DNA from: JAGQOZ01 sp041399205
GTDB lineage: Bacteria > Planctomycetota > Planctomycetia > Pirellulales > Pirellulaceae
DNA: 64,000 nt
Assembly (NCBI GenBank): GCA_041399205.1
Contig: JAWKTK010000004.1
Location: 310,001 to 374,000, forward strand
Direction of reading: 5' to 3'
Under the pieces are notes generated by a model, which had not been told where the DNA came from, did not search any database, and saw only the letters and a program-made list of their open reading frames with translations. Shown one piece after another: positions 40,201-45,143 of the stretch; within the stretch, counting starts at the first letter, position 1, and each line of letters opens with the position of its first letter. Both the position numbers and the translations under genes were made by a program.

Positions 40201-40547
40201 ACGGAGTCTTCGACCCACAGCAAGTCGGCACCGCCACTGAGTGCCACGTTGATTTCGGTGGCTGCCAGAAGTGACAAGGTTTGGTCACCAATGGTTCCTG
40301 GATCTAGGTCATGCGTATAGGAATCCAGTTCGCCGGTGGTGCTAAATTCCAAGAAGCCATTGGTCGCTCGCAGATACAGCTGGTCGTCCGCTGCGTCTCC
40401 GCTGAAGTCGACCCCGTTGGGCGTCAATGCCGGAGTAATGGTCAGCAGCCATCGACTCTCGAGATTTTCGACGGTCATTTTTTCATTGCGACGCTGTTGA
40501 CGTTGTCTTTGCAGACGATTCTTTCGACGGCTATTTCGCTTTGCCAC
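23811..40547 (-). CDS. giant surface protein, 5' part (LEPR-XLL-type N-terminus and beta-repeat arrays)
   Basis: N-terminal part of the same giant gene. The start chosen is GTG 40547, because AGGAG lies 8 nt upstream and the product then begins with the basic run and LESRWLL (residues 29-35), a LEPR-XLL-type N-terminal motif of large planctomycete exported proteins; the ATG at 40640 has no such support. Then come WxVTGxNAGxVxxxxFTGVENL repeats (to about residue 300), a very long array with the theme AGSVSLNxIxNxVxAxI (about 31.6-37.9 kb), three 60-residue RSxGSWxxDGF repeats (36.2-36.8 kb), a short coiled coil, and many modules with HGLSxGxAVxY...GGLxxGxxYYV (23.8-28.2 kb and around 31 kb). 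The last 45 or so residues of this frame are out-of-frame junk after the shift near 23951. Joined length is about 9185 residues. Confidence 0.85.
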   Translation of the reverse strand: MAKRNSRRKNRLQRQRQQRRNEKMTVENLESRWLLTITPALTPNGVDFSGDAADDQLYLRATNGFLEFSTTGELDSYTHDLDPGTIGDQTLSLLAATEINVALSGGADLLWVEDSVQAVGLTLDYDGGTGPDEDTFAGPDVASTWSLTGAGAGTVHGWTFDNVEKLLGAESFADSFQMSNSASFAQIDGGGETGNTLNYGSRSSAITVNLTTNSATDISSITNIQAVVGSTSSGDELIGPAADSQWNVTGANAGSVNELSFTGVENLTGSNAGSDSFSFTAAGSVSGMIDGGAGQTDTLSLLGGSVDNVAVRPNTSAGNHNITFEGWNIDYTNLDSLINDADPANLTFWGSGGDDSLILENAPTAGKSRIRGASSTEFGFWSGGSVSDNYEFTNPTSSLTIFGGFGDDTITVNTLDAAFSASLTIKGGVPVADSIVGGFDSDNVIIAQNLSLQGGSLSINADSVSINNGVTVSTRDLAAGTPAAGTSSGDSGSVSIDATNITLATGSAIYAHVDDPNSHAAGSISISAENPNNALDILIDYINPFGGSKSSTISLTSATLHGGDISISANAADRFGFEKTATATVTLANSNITSQGNVSISADADTSLLPNFTDGSDLPDPDEIAENIFKVATDWLVSLSEATSTVSVSGTSVIDAQGNVTLESNATSKSTPSFSFSLLSAAWAESDATASTTLNDTASITAGGDVTLDATTGSTTTATAQGQSRNTPINLSFAYADTSSTTTASTASGSSITGNNIDVTASTQSEVEANALSALVGSAGGVGAGAATAVNLLSTNTTAFIAGQADANAALTVQADTMTQGNNTQAAASSTSSHGGLIGKTKQRIAQQSHSMKSNLIKAIGGEKAASAFDKFSFPGIRKGKLNLSAAVAYADASNDTTAYIATTADVSAQTDLSVLATSEDNMNVNATTNSGGNGAVSGSVIIANYDNNADAYIAGASDALGTTTVSATTHVPYPWQIDYSSVEEILDHFVGGQLSDLLFTSFGRSGGTGSKLGLAGTVSVFDIDNRSTAHIDSTALVNQNLTDVNQSVEVIAKDEINTLNVAGVKASKINVPLLFGDQPANGVGGTGEFINVSTFAEAHIADGAVVSAGQDITVNAFAEHNINVVAISQAKANKVAIQGVFSMVGDDTTVLSYIDDKAIVNAGGTVLVTADDEIRNLNIGGAIVKGSTVAFGGSVSLVDVTARERAFIGDAGAVSEQPMLTFRNPRLIGSPTLDFEDTALTGNPTLTYGVNGQGQYTITRSTGDWAADGFEEGLRILIENSSNNDGFYGIESVSGNVLVLQDWEDSLSLGSESGVSIRAPEVSDTITRSSGSWIDDGFLEGQVITIGNAGANNGTYRIVLVEDNVLSVTNLTDELTSGDALTTASGVTSASITAPGYIVRESGSWISDGFKSGKSLTVANSPSNNGSYTVASVTDDILFLTNVSVVVDESTTAANLTTGATGSAGSVTANVIDVNASTQRSLGSYSLAGSVSDNSPVSNATTSLNSGGQSSGKFGLGLSADVSLNEISGETIASIDRGADVNATTNITVQANADVEILAISGSVTLASGQSSVGLAGSYSQNDVNGTTAAYIRQASVTAGGNVLVDADTTGDIKSFAASGSKAGKVGVAGQVSINEVGYHTLAFVESVSGFNAVNLTINSVNDASILAVAGALSYGGKAGVGAAAVKNAIANRTFAYLQDSEVDLTGNLVINAYSGNQSLDEEIIAVSAAIGAAPQGMAAAVAISINEIDNQTAAHASGNVGTGVQLDGNGSVKAEDNADIVSVAGALGAGQKAGVGASVTLNSIHSEVTSYLSDIVVSAPTGSLAVDGKTSAAITTIAIAGGVSNRLGIGGSVALNDIGNQTNTFIGNSADVTARDAVAVRSEDKSKIFALTGGLAGAAGTAAIGASVSTNEIQNHVKAWIDNSSVQSTASSVAVTADSNPSILAISVGGALANSAALAGSVSLNEINNTVEAKIIGGADVDANGVVQVSAQDSATLLVIAGAVAGASSGAIGASVATTETTNSISAYIEASNVDSAAGNVNVTAGFAPPDVNPDLSSVTLDGDTVALPDRGSSQVTSITIAGAGASSFAGGGSASLNWLQNTVEARIANSAVVHADAGIVNVLATDDATINSLAGTLVGAGSASIGASVSYNYIGGDPNDSANSDQNVVRATIENATVTANAVNVSATADAEINNLTAAGAGAGTFALGGAVSMNLIRRNVDAHISAGANVTTDTSHVDVFAGDTSSIETIAGQASLAGTVSAGAAVGYNEIDNDIQATISNATVTSTAAAGDVLVRSDSNVDVTAIAAGLAIAGKVGIAGSVAVNVINTDTSSSIQGSTIQSARDAKVDANSNVDGTLAVGSLGGGLILGASGSVVVGTFGGSTEAFVRGSDVTANRDIVIDATSVEDLELVGATAAGGIVGVGGTVSVVNAHSATRAFVDTLDPLGSPTISSLDAGPDVKISAMNTAEYDNIAGTVAGGAAGLGASVDVITIKNTVDAHVGANSDVTAVRDVKVDADAVRDVSSNVIAFAGGGLGIAGAVSVISIGSGLDATSHGQASAANSALSANFDRGDELPFSSDLQSLSLTVDPVVTGTVAFVGESATVVAGRDLYVTADESVTLDALAGAAAIGGGAAVGAGVNVTTLASNTSAYVKANATVSAVDEVKIDAGYVNNIDVLAAGGAAGGLIGLGAQVGIVNDKSVQTAYTEDSVNVVRAAELIVNADANRNISAAGKGASVGGLAAGAAVAEVKVSGSTFAYLGTNNQIGTAGQTVQDVSITAASNLDALADVLAVAAGIGAGQGNESRTEFTSNVRAHVLNGTVIDVLGDITVSAVATPEMESNSFGISAGAAAVGVSTAFSHASPDTIATLGNPLDPTVGDVQVTANSVTLSSSVANPASGYAAEADATGSVGGLIGANATVTEAKSNGTATAFVAEDSVLYVTNGVAINASGNSRQFASADSYAVGLYAAGGNNAEAISSISTQSYLSTDVTVKNGEDVGGLTDGEIYYVVIDDQRPFARAAVDAANNTIDLGADHGLQTGDEVVYLYESVVNQPLGGLINGESYDVEVLNNGLIRLRNNDPNVNAVMDLDTTSVDTIGHRLVLQNSRRIKLSPTSRDAEASAIDLTAVGAGIAHAVTPYGGVLAQPSRLFDPVAHVNVARDSIELGAGHGLEEGQPVVYSRVGQTALQINSAGDDFNYARSEAGSGGLVAGAASFASTDANSNTRAFITDGSAGNTGQIEVASLMIQATHNARFDSSTNSLQASAVGFSGSWATNDVDATVVADVGNYADIVTQDVQILATNRSRKDIVNGNNVQAGSGGVLQGNASESETDINNNTLATVGDHVSLEVEGDVFSPGNLLVSAFNDVEGEDDVQLDTGGLIVGSGATSNIRLNENNATAAIGDNSNITTVGDVDLQTRSRGILKTEPSVHTYGLASAAVVDSHVVVNSQNVASIGDNTNVTALGEINLLAGRNRERARNFFQLTSHGDALNASFLPLDVLQSNVDLYQDHSVDVGAGSVLRAAQDVNLIAEELATAEIKAYGTGKNWLAAVSAGIDALFGSSGISEELKGGSSTNTKDTLVNVDGSIEVGILKDRAITIDKGSNVVDEASMVEVTQNVGDIGSTFSIESVATNLVQQRIRLQALIQEYSGDAESQAAYSAELDLIEQQMRDLGLEGEAPDGTKVFDNSLTAPFITLDPIRAQSGTIYVQGASLTGSGSLNAPGDVTVSIVNNSPAYLRLDKIEIPDNEGGRVRFNSVELASAADLVTGLNFSGTITPANDAAPPSITIASTFNEDDPSNQSAPWNDFGTPDIEIVGDIDNLQGVVNISAEGSVISRANMNAGTLDISSGRDFVLTAADALFHTGGDPGSLLSAWASIQADAEAVGTAAQQANQISLRDEPDFSSITTSRVNTAVNAAPISNIIAANNVLIGAQQLNVNGIIQSGLKDLQVNITPAVQSQIDAAEYAYGRTTSDPFFRITTGGLEPQVDPGTGLEFISQENNQNIRVFYNALENRIEVNAARVQGGFMSLTGQMLSTGGGEVRALDGYGRIQINNTTSYPVLLNELDTSSGIEGVIRITDTGQKNAAGKPLVTVFERIGNDIKKTEQYLDTPGIGSFHPANGIASNTITLNTSVATGFANDDKLLYRSKGGAAIPGLTDRGVYYVRNLSQQNVNGNVVTTLQLATSPGGAAVPLGTLPNAALSHELTKIVNSSTVTSGRTTSYSPKSTGARYFWTTGQDFTRTTQTTYRSSAWLGSDALAADPSNIYRGPSYTYGTPRPLREGSYVSNSLPSGLSTSSNYTYEFERIASSFQFDPKVAVNSGTDEITLDAAAAAFEVNEKVTYRTDGASAAIGGLSNGVEYTVVAVTATSIRLNANITAHATDGLLHTIEKKEQSSERNWSTTTWYGKTTYYKEVTKWQDFKNIHTHSIKADRPFSVNFIGYDTGAVNVASGGDILLNGNIQNPTGNTTLTSTAGQIVQYNDDAKIGGTNVTLSAATGIGALGTVRTDLTNDNGILNATSAAGDIKLREVSGSLTVNQVTTALGSGDVTVSSQQSLFAQSTSSQVRGSFVELHAELGQVGDLDGVTFTVDTGSNERDGLAVTSLGEVNITEKTGDLRLRRIDTNGGEDISTVDQNGTPHDVRVVIATGSLIDANTTETRDPRTAEQLQLLYEKLLATEATAQQAIDTTVEAYESTKSDEYHQYWTTRRSQPHQAMDYITKTAMSAGRLFYLVVDGDNLQLANSPQQAESGSILELDANGSTGEHGFAYGDGIGFDSSHAVERASAAFTNNQTFFAIVSGTQVQLASTSGNALAGTELPLDVDNATGTVHGFTAGGGSNFNSTTAVDSGNDTIRIAGHSFTDGQAVAYVPPAGNIGLTAGQIYFVKVDPDDADLFQLTSDAELENVADLTAVAGNQTHQILPVITFDPRGDFSATSDAFNLGSHGVSTGTALNYVTVAGDTPVSHITGDTNQIRITAHGFSDGDAVAYDSNGFVSSVGLAAGTLYYVKVDSVDLIRLTTDSGLSNVVDITPTDDGSQHRLLDVKTFSPDTDLSAANDDIVLVAHGFDTADPVTYVKPAGNAIATVDRINLEGQTVYLKLVAANQFQLSLTPGGAAIDLNNVRVAGSQHQLHAGGATGALFDPVTDVDAATDTITLTAGHGLSNNQAVTYRSLVYDANYQVTLSGSELAAYQGFYTDLGTADGLTGSALTDFVNGAIQTIQNKRTAEYHSLHVIYGQVGNLGSGSTFDPNAYNANFAYNAKGSSPEFALGDVDGSAETIALDAKFEDLQSVVYHHGGATSIGGLANGQTYIVVAESLAFGSSAVSSANDTINLGSHGLSDGDELIYRFSDGGNANNLPLTGLEIEQAYTVEVDSGNANLIRLYDSNGSPIDLDTTGAAATGHRFSVVNFDKFQLATNLQNATANPPVVVNLNAAVGDASGHYFTDPLHNTFDKNAVSGNQIALQHHAFTTGQAVQYKANGGTPIGGLVDEGVYYVMRVDGATVQLANSKQDFTFEPANDVAANVITIGAESTARRSSADLRSERRFGHRRTSGRPNVFRSSHRGGWWRSAFGGQFG
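31650..37900 (-). repeat. long array of beta-rich AGSVSLNxIxNxVxAxI repeats
   Basis: About two thousand residues built of repeats of about 70-85 residues that alternate a Gly/Ala-rich segment (IAGAxAGAGxAxIGASVSLNxI), an xVxAxIxNxxV strand and an xAxxVxVxAxDxAxIxxI segment. It looks like a filamentous beta-helix stalk, as in very large bacterial adhesins. Confidence 0.65.
36215..36780 (-). repeat. three 60-residue RSxGSWxxDGF repeats
   Basis: Three units, each with a TRSxGSWxxDGFxxGxxIxIxN core, then NNGxYxIxSVxxxxLxLxN. They sit as an island inside the long beta-repeat array of the giant protein. Confidence 0.7.
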
Positions 40548-40555
40548 GCGATGCG

Positions 40556-40560
40556 CTCCT
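40556..40560 (-). promoter_or_regulatory. Shine-Dalgarno (AGGAG) for the giant gene
   Basis: AGGAG on the minus strand, 8 nt before GTG 40547. It decides between this GTG and the upstream in-frame ATG at 40640, which has no comparable site. Confidence 0.7.
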
Positions 40561-41132
40561 GAATAATTACATGTACTCGTTACGGTCTTTCGCAATCGAG
40601 TCTTATTCGTCGCGCCGAGTTCTGGGTGCTCGGTCTTCAATTGGGGCGCAGACGGAAGGTATTAGATCGGCCAAATTTGGCGTTAGAGTACCGCAATACG
40701 GCGGGAATGGACGTGCGAATCCGCTCACAGTTTTCCACACTCAGAGCGATCTGTTCGGTGGCGCAAACTTGAGAAGATTTGCCGTTGAGCAGCCGCAACG
40801 GTTGGCGAACTTGGAGCGAACGGATGTTGTCAATCTAGCACGGGTGATTCGGATTTGATCGCGTCAAAGTTTCTCTCGCTTCACGGACTGGTACGGACGA
40901 AGCAATGCGAACTTGAGCGAAATTTTTTTCGCCAACATGTCGTTCGTTCCCCTCGACCGGTACTCGCGTCGTTCCGTTGAAGCACGGTGATAGTCAATTG
41001 GAGGACCTGATCAGGCCAGCTTCGTGAATGTTTCCGTGGCGCGGGACGAGTTGTGCGTGGTCCGGATATAATTACGATTTACGTTATGTGTCGACGAATT
41101 ATCGTTCCTGAATTGATGTGGTTAGTGATTTC
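40561..41132. other. divergent intergenic region upstream of the giant gene
   Basis: About 570 bp between two divergently transcribed genes. It must carry promoters for both. I see no clear -35/-10 pair, long palindrome, RNA gene or coding frame with recognisable protein. Confidence 0.5.
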
Positions 41133-42452
41133 ATGCGTTGCCTTCGAACTTTGTTTGCCGTTTTGTTTCTGTGTTGCTGTTCGATTGCTGGTGTGACGAA
41201 TGGCCAAGAAACTGCGGTGGCACGTTCTTCCGACCAGGGCAGGGCACCGACAACGGTGGACGAACTTCGGTTTTGGCTGGAGAACATGGTCGTGCATCAT
41301 GCCTATTCGTTGGATGAAGCGGCCGCGGCCACCAACCTGTCGATAAACGATGTGAAAGCTCGGTTGAACGAATTCGATATTCGTTCCAACAACTTTCCGC
41401 CAACGACTGTGAATCGATTGACCGTCCTGCCGTATCCCGGCGGCCGCCATCCTCGTATCGGCTTCTTGGACGGCGCGGTGAATCCTCAGCGAGAAACCAA
41501 GTTCAGCGTCTTCGCTCCGTGGAAAGATGGAGGCTACGCGGTGGTGGATCTACCGGAAGCCATTTGGTCCAACTTGGGTCTGACCTATTTGGCGCATACG
41601 CATATCGACACCATTTGGACCAAGGCCCATGTTTCGCTTCCGCAATTGGAATGGGCACGCAGCGCGGACGGCGCATTGATTTCGCAAAGGCAGTTGCCCA
41701 ACGGCATTTTGTTCGGAGCGAAAGTGGTGGCTCGGGCGGACGGTTTAACGATGCGGATGTGGCTGCACAATGGTTCGAACGAAACGCTGTCGGACCTGCG
41801 AGTCCAAAACTGTGTAATGCTGAAAGGACTTGTCGATTTTCAACAGCAAACAAACGACAACAAAGTGATTCGTGGCGAATACGTGGCTTGTCACGATTCG
41901 AACCGACAGCGTTGGATCATCACGGCGTGGCAACCGCTGGATCGGGCTTGGGCGAATCCGCCTTGCCCCTGCCTGCATTCGGATCCTCGTTTTCCAGATT
42001 GTCCACCCGGCCAAACGCAATACTTGAACGGCTGGCTGTCGTTTTACCAAGGCCAGAACCTGGACAGTGAACTGCAACGCATTGAGTCATTGGGGTGGAA
42101 GTCTCAGAAACAACACCGACAACAGGTTGTCACTTGTCAAGTCACTGATCAATCAGGCGCACCGCTGAACGTCCGAATTCGTTGGTTGGATGCTGCGGAA
42201 ACGTCGCCGCCCGTTTACCCCATTTCCGCGGTCAAAGCAGCGTCCGGAACCTCAGACGAAGCGGCGCTCGACAATTCGACCACGATTGTCCCCGGAGGCA
42301 TTTTTCTAACGGAAGCGGCCGCAGGCGAATATCGCATCCAAATCGATGCAGGTCCGAAGTTCGCGAAGCAAACGAAAGTTATTCGCGTTCTTGACGCACC
42401 GCAGCACATTCATTGGCGAATGGAACGACACGTGGATCGCGTGGATCGGTAG
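41133..42452 (+). CDS. secreted protein of unknown function
   Basis: 439-residue exported protein. The start at 41133 gives a compact signal peptide (basic MRCLR, hydrophobic LFAVLFLCCCSIAG, cleavage near TNGQ). The next 60 residues contain a helix-turn-helix-like helical segment (SLDEAAAATNLSINDVKARL). The rest is beta-rich and contains many Trp, His and Cys residues (for example PPCPCLHSDPRFPDC), consistent with an extracellular fold with disulfides or metal ligands. No catalytic motif or known domain can be named. It resembles orphan secreted proteins that are common in Planctomycetes. It is convergent with the DapA-like gene, 25 bp away. Confidence 0.75.
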   Translation: MRCLRTLFAVLFLCCCSIAGVTNGQETAVARSSDQGRAPTTVDELRFWLENMVVHHAYSLDEAAAATNLSINDVKARLNEFDIRSNNFPPTTVNRLTVLPYPGGRHPRIGFLDGAVNPQRETKFSVFAPWKDGGYAVVDLPEAIWSNLGLTYLAHTHIDTIWTKAHVSLPQLEWARSADGALISQRQLPNGILFGAKVVARADGLTMRMWLHNGSNETLSDLRVQNCVMLKGLVDFQQQTNDNKVIRGEYVACHDSNRQRWIITAWQPLDRAWANPPCPCLHSDPRFPDCPPGQTQYLNGWLSFYQGQNLDSELQRIESLGWKSQKQHRQQVVTCQVTDQSGAPLNVRIRWLDAAETSPPVYPISAVKAASGTSDEAALDNSTTIVPGGIFLTEAAAGEYRIQIDAGPKFAKQTKVIRVLDAPQHIHWRMERHVDRVDR

Positions 42453-42477
42453 GGGTGAACTTCAACCTTGCGGTGAA

Positions 42478-43464
42478 TCAAAATGCGCCGCGGCGTTGGA
42501 GGTCAGCCAGGACTTGGATGACAATTCTGGCGATTTCGTCTTCCGCCGGGACATCGTCGGCCCAACCTTCTTCACGTAGCAGTCCGTACAGCTGATCTTT
42601 CAGTTTGCCTAGGTCTTGTTGCTGCAGTGGCGATTGTGGCTGACGTCCCGCGCCGGTGCGAATGCCTCGCAGATTCAGTGCCGCTCGGAATCCTTCCGGA
42701 AATTCGGCCGAATACAACATCGCGTCGAACAAACGCAGTAAACGGTATTGCAGCTTCCGAGCTTCCTCTAGCTCGCCGGCCAGAGTCAGATCGTACAAGC
42801 GCCGAGTGACTTCGGGAACGATGCCGCTGGTGGCATTGGTTCCGCCGTTGCAGCCGATCAGCAGCATGGGCATGAGCGCCGCTTCCCAACCGGTCAAGAA
42901 GCTGAAGTCGGGACGATTCGGACGAACGGCTGAAATCATGCGCATCATATGAGGCAAATCGCCGGACGAATCCTTGATGGCCACAATTCTGGGACATTCG
43001 TCGGCCAGGCGTTGGACGGTGGGCACGTCAATCGGCGACGCGAACATGGGGATATTGTACAGCGTGATGTCGATCGGCGAATTGTCCGCAATCTCTTTGA
43101 AGTACGCGTAAACTCCTTCCGGCGTTTGCTTGTAATAAAAAGGCGCCACAATGGCCACAGCACGAACGTTCAGGCGATAATAATGTTCGCAGGCGCGAAT
43201 GGTTTCTCGAGTGTTCGCTTCAGCGGCGCCCGCCAAGATGGGAACTCGTCCAGCCGCTTGATCGGCCATGATTTCCACAATGCGTTTACGTTCCTCGGCA
43301 GTAAAGCGAACGAATTCGCCCGTGGAACCGTTCGGATACAATCCATGTACGCCTCGATCAATCAACCAGTCCACATACTTGCGCAATTCCGGTTCGTGAA
43401 TATCTCCGTTTGCGTCCAACGGAACAATGTTGGGAGTGAAAATGCCTTCAATCGGTTTGGACAT
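42478..43464 (-). CDS. DapA-family class I aldolase/lyase
   Basis: TIM-barrel enzyme of the dihydrodipicolinate synthase/N-acetylneuraminate lyase superfamily, which forms a Schiff base with pyruvate-like substrates. In 328 residues the family markers are complete: GSTGE (46-50), the YNIP tyrosine (Y136), the Schiff-base lysine K164 in AIKDSSGD, and the later GxNxGxNxTSG-like segment. It is about 30 residues longer than true DapA, with a helical C-terminal extension. That, and the context next to a nucleoside phosphorylase rather than lysine genes, suggests a catabolic aldolase (sugar acid or sialic acid type) rather than lysine biosynthesis. Probably transcribed after the phosphorylase gene (162-bp gap). 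Confidence 0.85.
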   Translation of the reverse strand: MSKPIEGIFTPNIVPLDANGDIHEPELRKYVDWLIDRGVHGLYPNGSTGEFVRFTAEERKRIVEIMADQAAGRVPILAGAAEANTRETIRACEHYYRLNVRAVAIVAPFYYKQTPEGVYAYFKEIADNSPIDITLYNIPMFASPIDVPTVQRLADECPRIVAIKDSSGDLPHMMRMISAVRPNRPDFSFLTGWEAALMPMLLIGCNGGTNATSGIVPEVTRRLYDLTLAGELEEARKLQYRLLRLFDAMLYSAEFPEGFRAALNLRGIRTGAGRQPQSPLQQQDLGKLKDQLYGLLREEGWADDVPAEDEIARIVIQVLADLQRRGAF

Positions 43465-43626
43465 GGCAAGTAATTAACCTGGCAGGATTTGCGGATAATA
43501 GGAATGCTAACGTTTGCAAAGTGCAACTGCACAATGATAGCTCGTAAACCGTGTGTCGTCACGATCCGACCGGGGAATTGAATGGACGCGTTACTCAAAT
43601 GGCAGTTTCGCAGGCGACCAGCGGTT

Positions 43627-44916
43627 TTATTCAATCCGCAGAGCCACTAGCTGGTCTGGTTCGACAGGCGTTTCCGTAAGGGAAAATGCCGAGCGAACCT
43701 GCGCTGCCAACCGCTCCAAATCGGCTGCCGAACGCAGATGCACGAAGGCCAATGGTTGGCCCGAGCTGACTTCTTGGCCAATTCGAGCAGTGACTTCGAT
43801 GCCTACCGAGTGATCCAGGATGTCGCCCATTTTTCTACGGCCACCGCCCATTTCGATCACGCATTCGCCCAGCATTTGTCCGTCGACCGCTTGGACATAA
43901 CCGGTCTGTTCCGCCAAGATAGGATACCGTTCGGAAACGGCCAACGGAAACGAAGTCTGGCCTCCTTGGGAATGCACCATCTTCCAAAATCGTTCCAAGA
44001 CGTGACCGGAATTCAAACGATCCGTCAGTTCTTGGCGAGCGGTCGGTTCGTCCGCCCAGCGTCCGGCTTTGACGGCCACGGTGGCTGCCAACGTGATAGT
44101 CAGTTCCACCAAATCGTCCGGACCGTCTCCTTGCATGACTTGAACGGCTTCATTCACTTCGATGGCGTTGCCGATGGTTCGGCCCAAAGGTTGATTCATA
44201 GAAGAAATCACGGCGGACGAAGCGAGCCCCAATTGCTGTGCGACGCTGACAAGGGAACGAGCCAAGTATTGCGCAGCGTCCATTGTTTTCATGAACGAAC
44301 CCGAGCCCCATTTGACGTCTAGGACGAGTGCGTCTAGTTGTTCCGCAAGTTTCTTGCTGAGGATGCTGGCGGTAATCAGCGGCACCGATTCCACCGTGGC
44401 CGTGACGTCGCGAATGGCATATAACCGCCGATCCACCGGGACCAAATCGTCCGTTGCCGCCGCAATGACACAACCTACTTCCGAACATTGGCGCTGTATT
44501 TCCTGAGGAGTCAAGTTGACTTGAAATCCATCAATCGCTTCCAGTTTGTCTAGCGTACCGCCGGTAATGCCCAAGCCTCGTCCAGAAATCATGGGAACGT
44601 GAAAATCAAATTCGGCCAGAAGTGGAGCCAGAATCAACGAGACTTTGTCGCCCAAGCCACCGGTGGAATGCTTGTCGACTCGTAGCGCATCGACGTCTTC
44701 GCTACGAAGCAATCGATTTCCGCTGGCCAGCATTTCGGCCGTAAGCGCAACCGTTTCTTCTTGGTCCATGCCGTTTAGAAGTACGGCCATCGCAAACGCT
44801 GACATTTGGTAATCCGTGACTTCGCCTTGCAAGAATCCCTGAAGAAACTGACGGATTTCTGATGTCGTCAGTCGTAAGCGGTCACGTTTCTTGGCAATGA
44901 TTTTGGCAGGAATCAC
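43627..44916 (-). CDS. deoA: thymidine/pyrimidine-nucleoside phosphorylase
   Basis: Catalyses phosphorolysis of (deoxy)pyrimidine nucleosides to free base and (deoxy)ribose-1-phosphate in nucleoside salvage. 429 residues, usual for the family. Helical N-terminal domain (1-70), then DKHSTGG (81-87, phosphate loop), the family signature SGRGLGITGGTLDKLE (111-126), and SILSKKLAEQ with LDVKWGSGSFMK, which hold the nucleoside-binding Ser/Lys residues. The C-terminal alpha/beta domain ends with a small lobe. Start is GTG 44916. The choice between DeoA (thymidine) and Pdp (uridine/thymidine) specificity cannot be made here. Divergent from the propeller gene at 45144 and upstream of the DapA-like gene. 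Confidence 0.92.
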   Translation of the reverse strand: MIPAKIIAKKRDRLRLTTSEIRQFLQGFLQGEVTDYQMSAFAMAVLLNGMDQEETVALTAEMLASGNRLLRSEDVDALRVDKHSTGGLGDKVSLILAPLLAEFDFHVPMISGRGLGITGGTLDKLEAIDGFQVNLTPQEIQRQCSEVGCVIAAATDDLVPVDRRLYAIRDVTATVESVPLITASILSKKLAEQLDALVLDVKWGSGSFMKTMDAAQYLARSLVSVAQQLGLASSAVISSMNQPLGRTIGNAIEVNEAVQVMQGDGPDDLVELTITLAATVAVKAGRWADEPTARQELTDRLNSGHVLERFWKMVHSQGGQTSFPLAVSERYPILAEQTGYVQAVDGQMLGECVIEMGGGRRKMGDILDHSVGIEVTARIGQEVSSGQPLAFVHLRSAADLERLAAQVRSAFSLTETPVEPDQLVALRIE

Positions 44917-45143
44917 GGGCGAACTTCTTGGCGGTTGAGAAGATTGAATAACAAACAGTCCCTGTAGAGTTTACATTGGCGGGCGGCGGACGTCATCACG
45001 AAGAAAATCGTTTGCCTAGCCATGCCAACGGTGCTGCGTGTCGTTAGAATAAGCGTTCCCAGCACTGCGGTCCCGCGATGAATGCGGTATCGCAAATAGA
45101 TGAGGCGCTGTTTCACTCCGTTTCTCCTGCCGAGCCTACCTAC

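Noticed and set aside
12989..40547. Many plus-strand ORFs of 60-340 codons opposite the giant gene
   Set aside because: They are antisense shadows that arise from its repetitive, stop-poor composition; none shows recognisable protein or an RBS.
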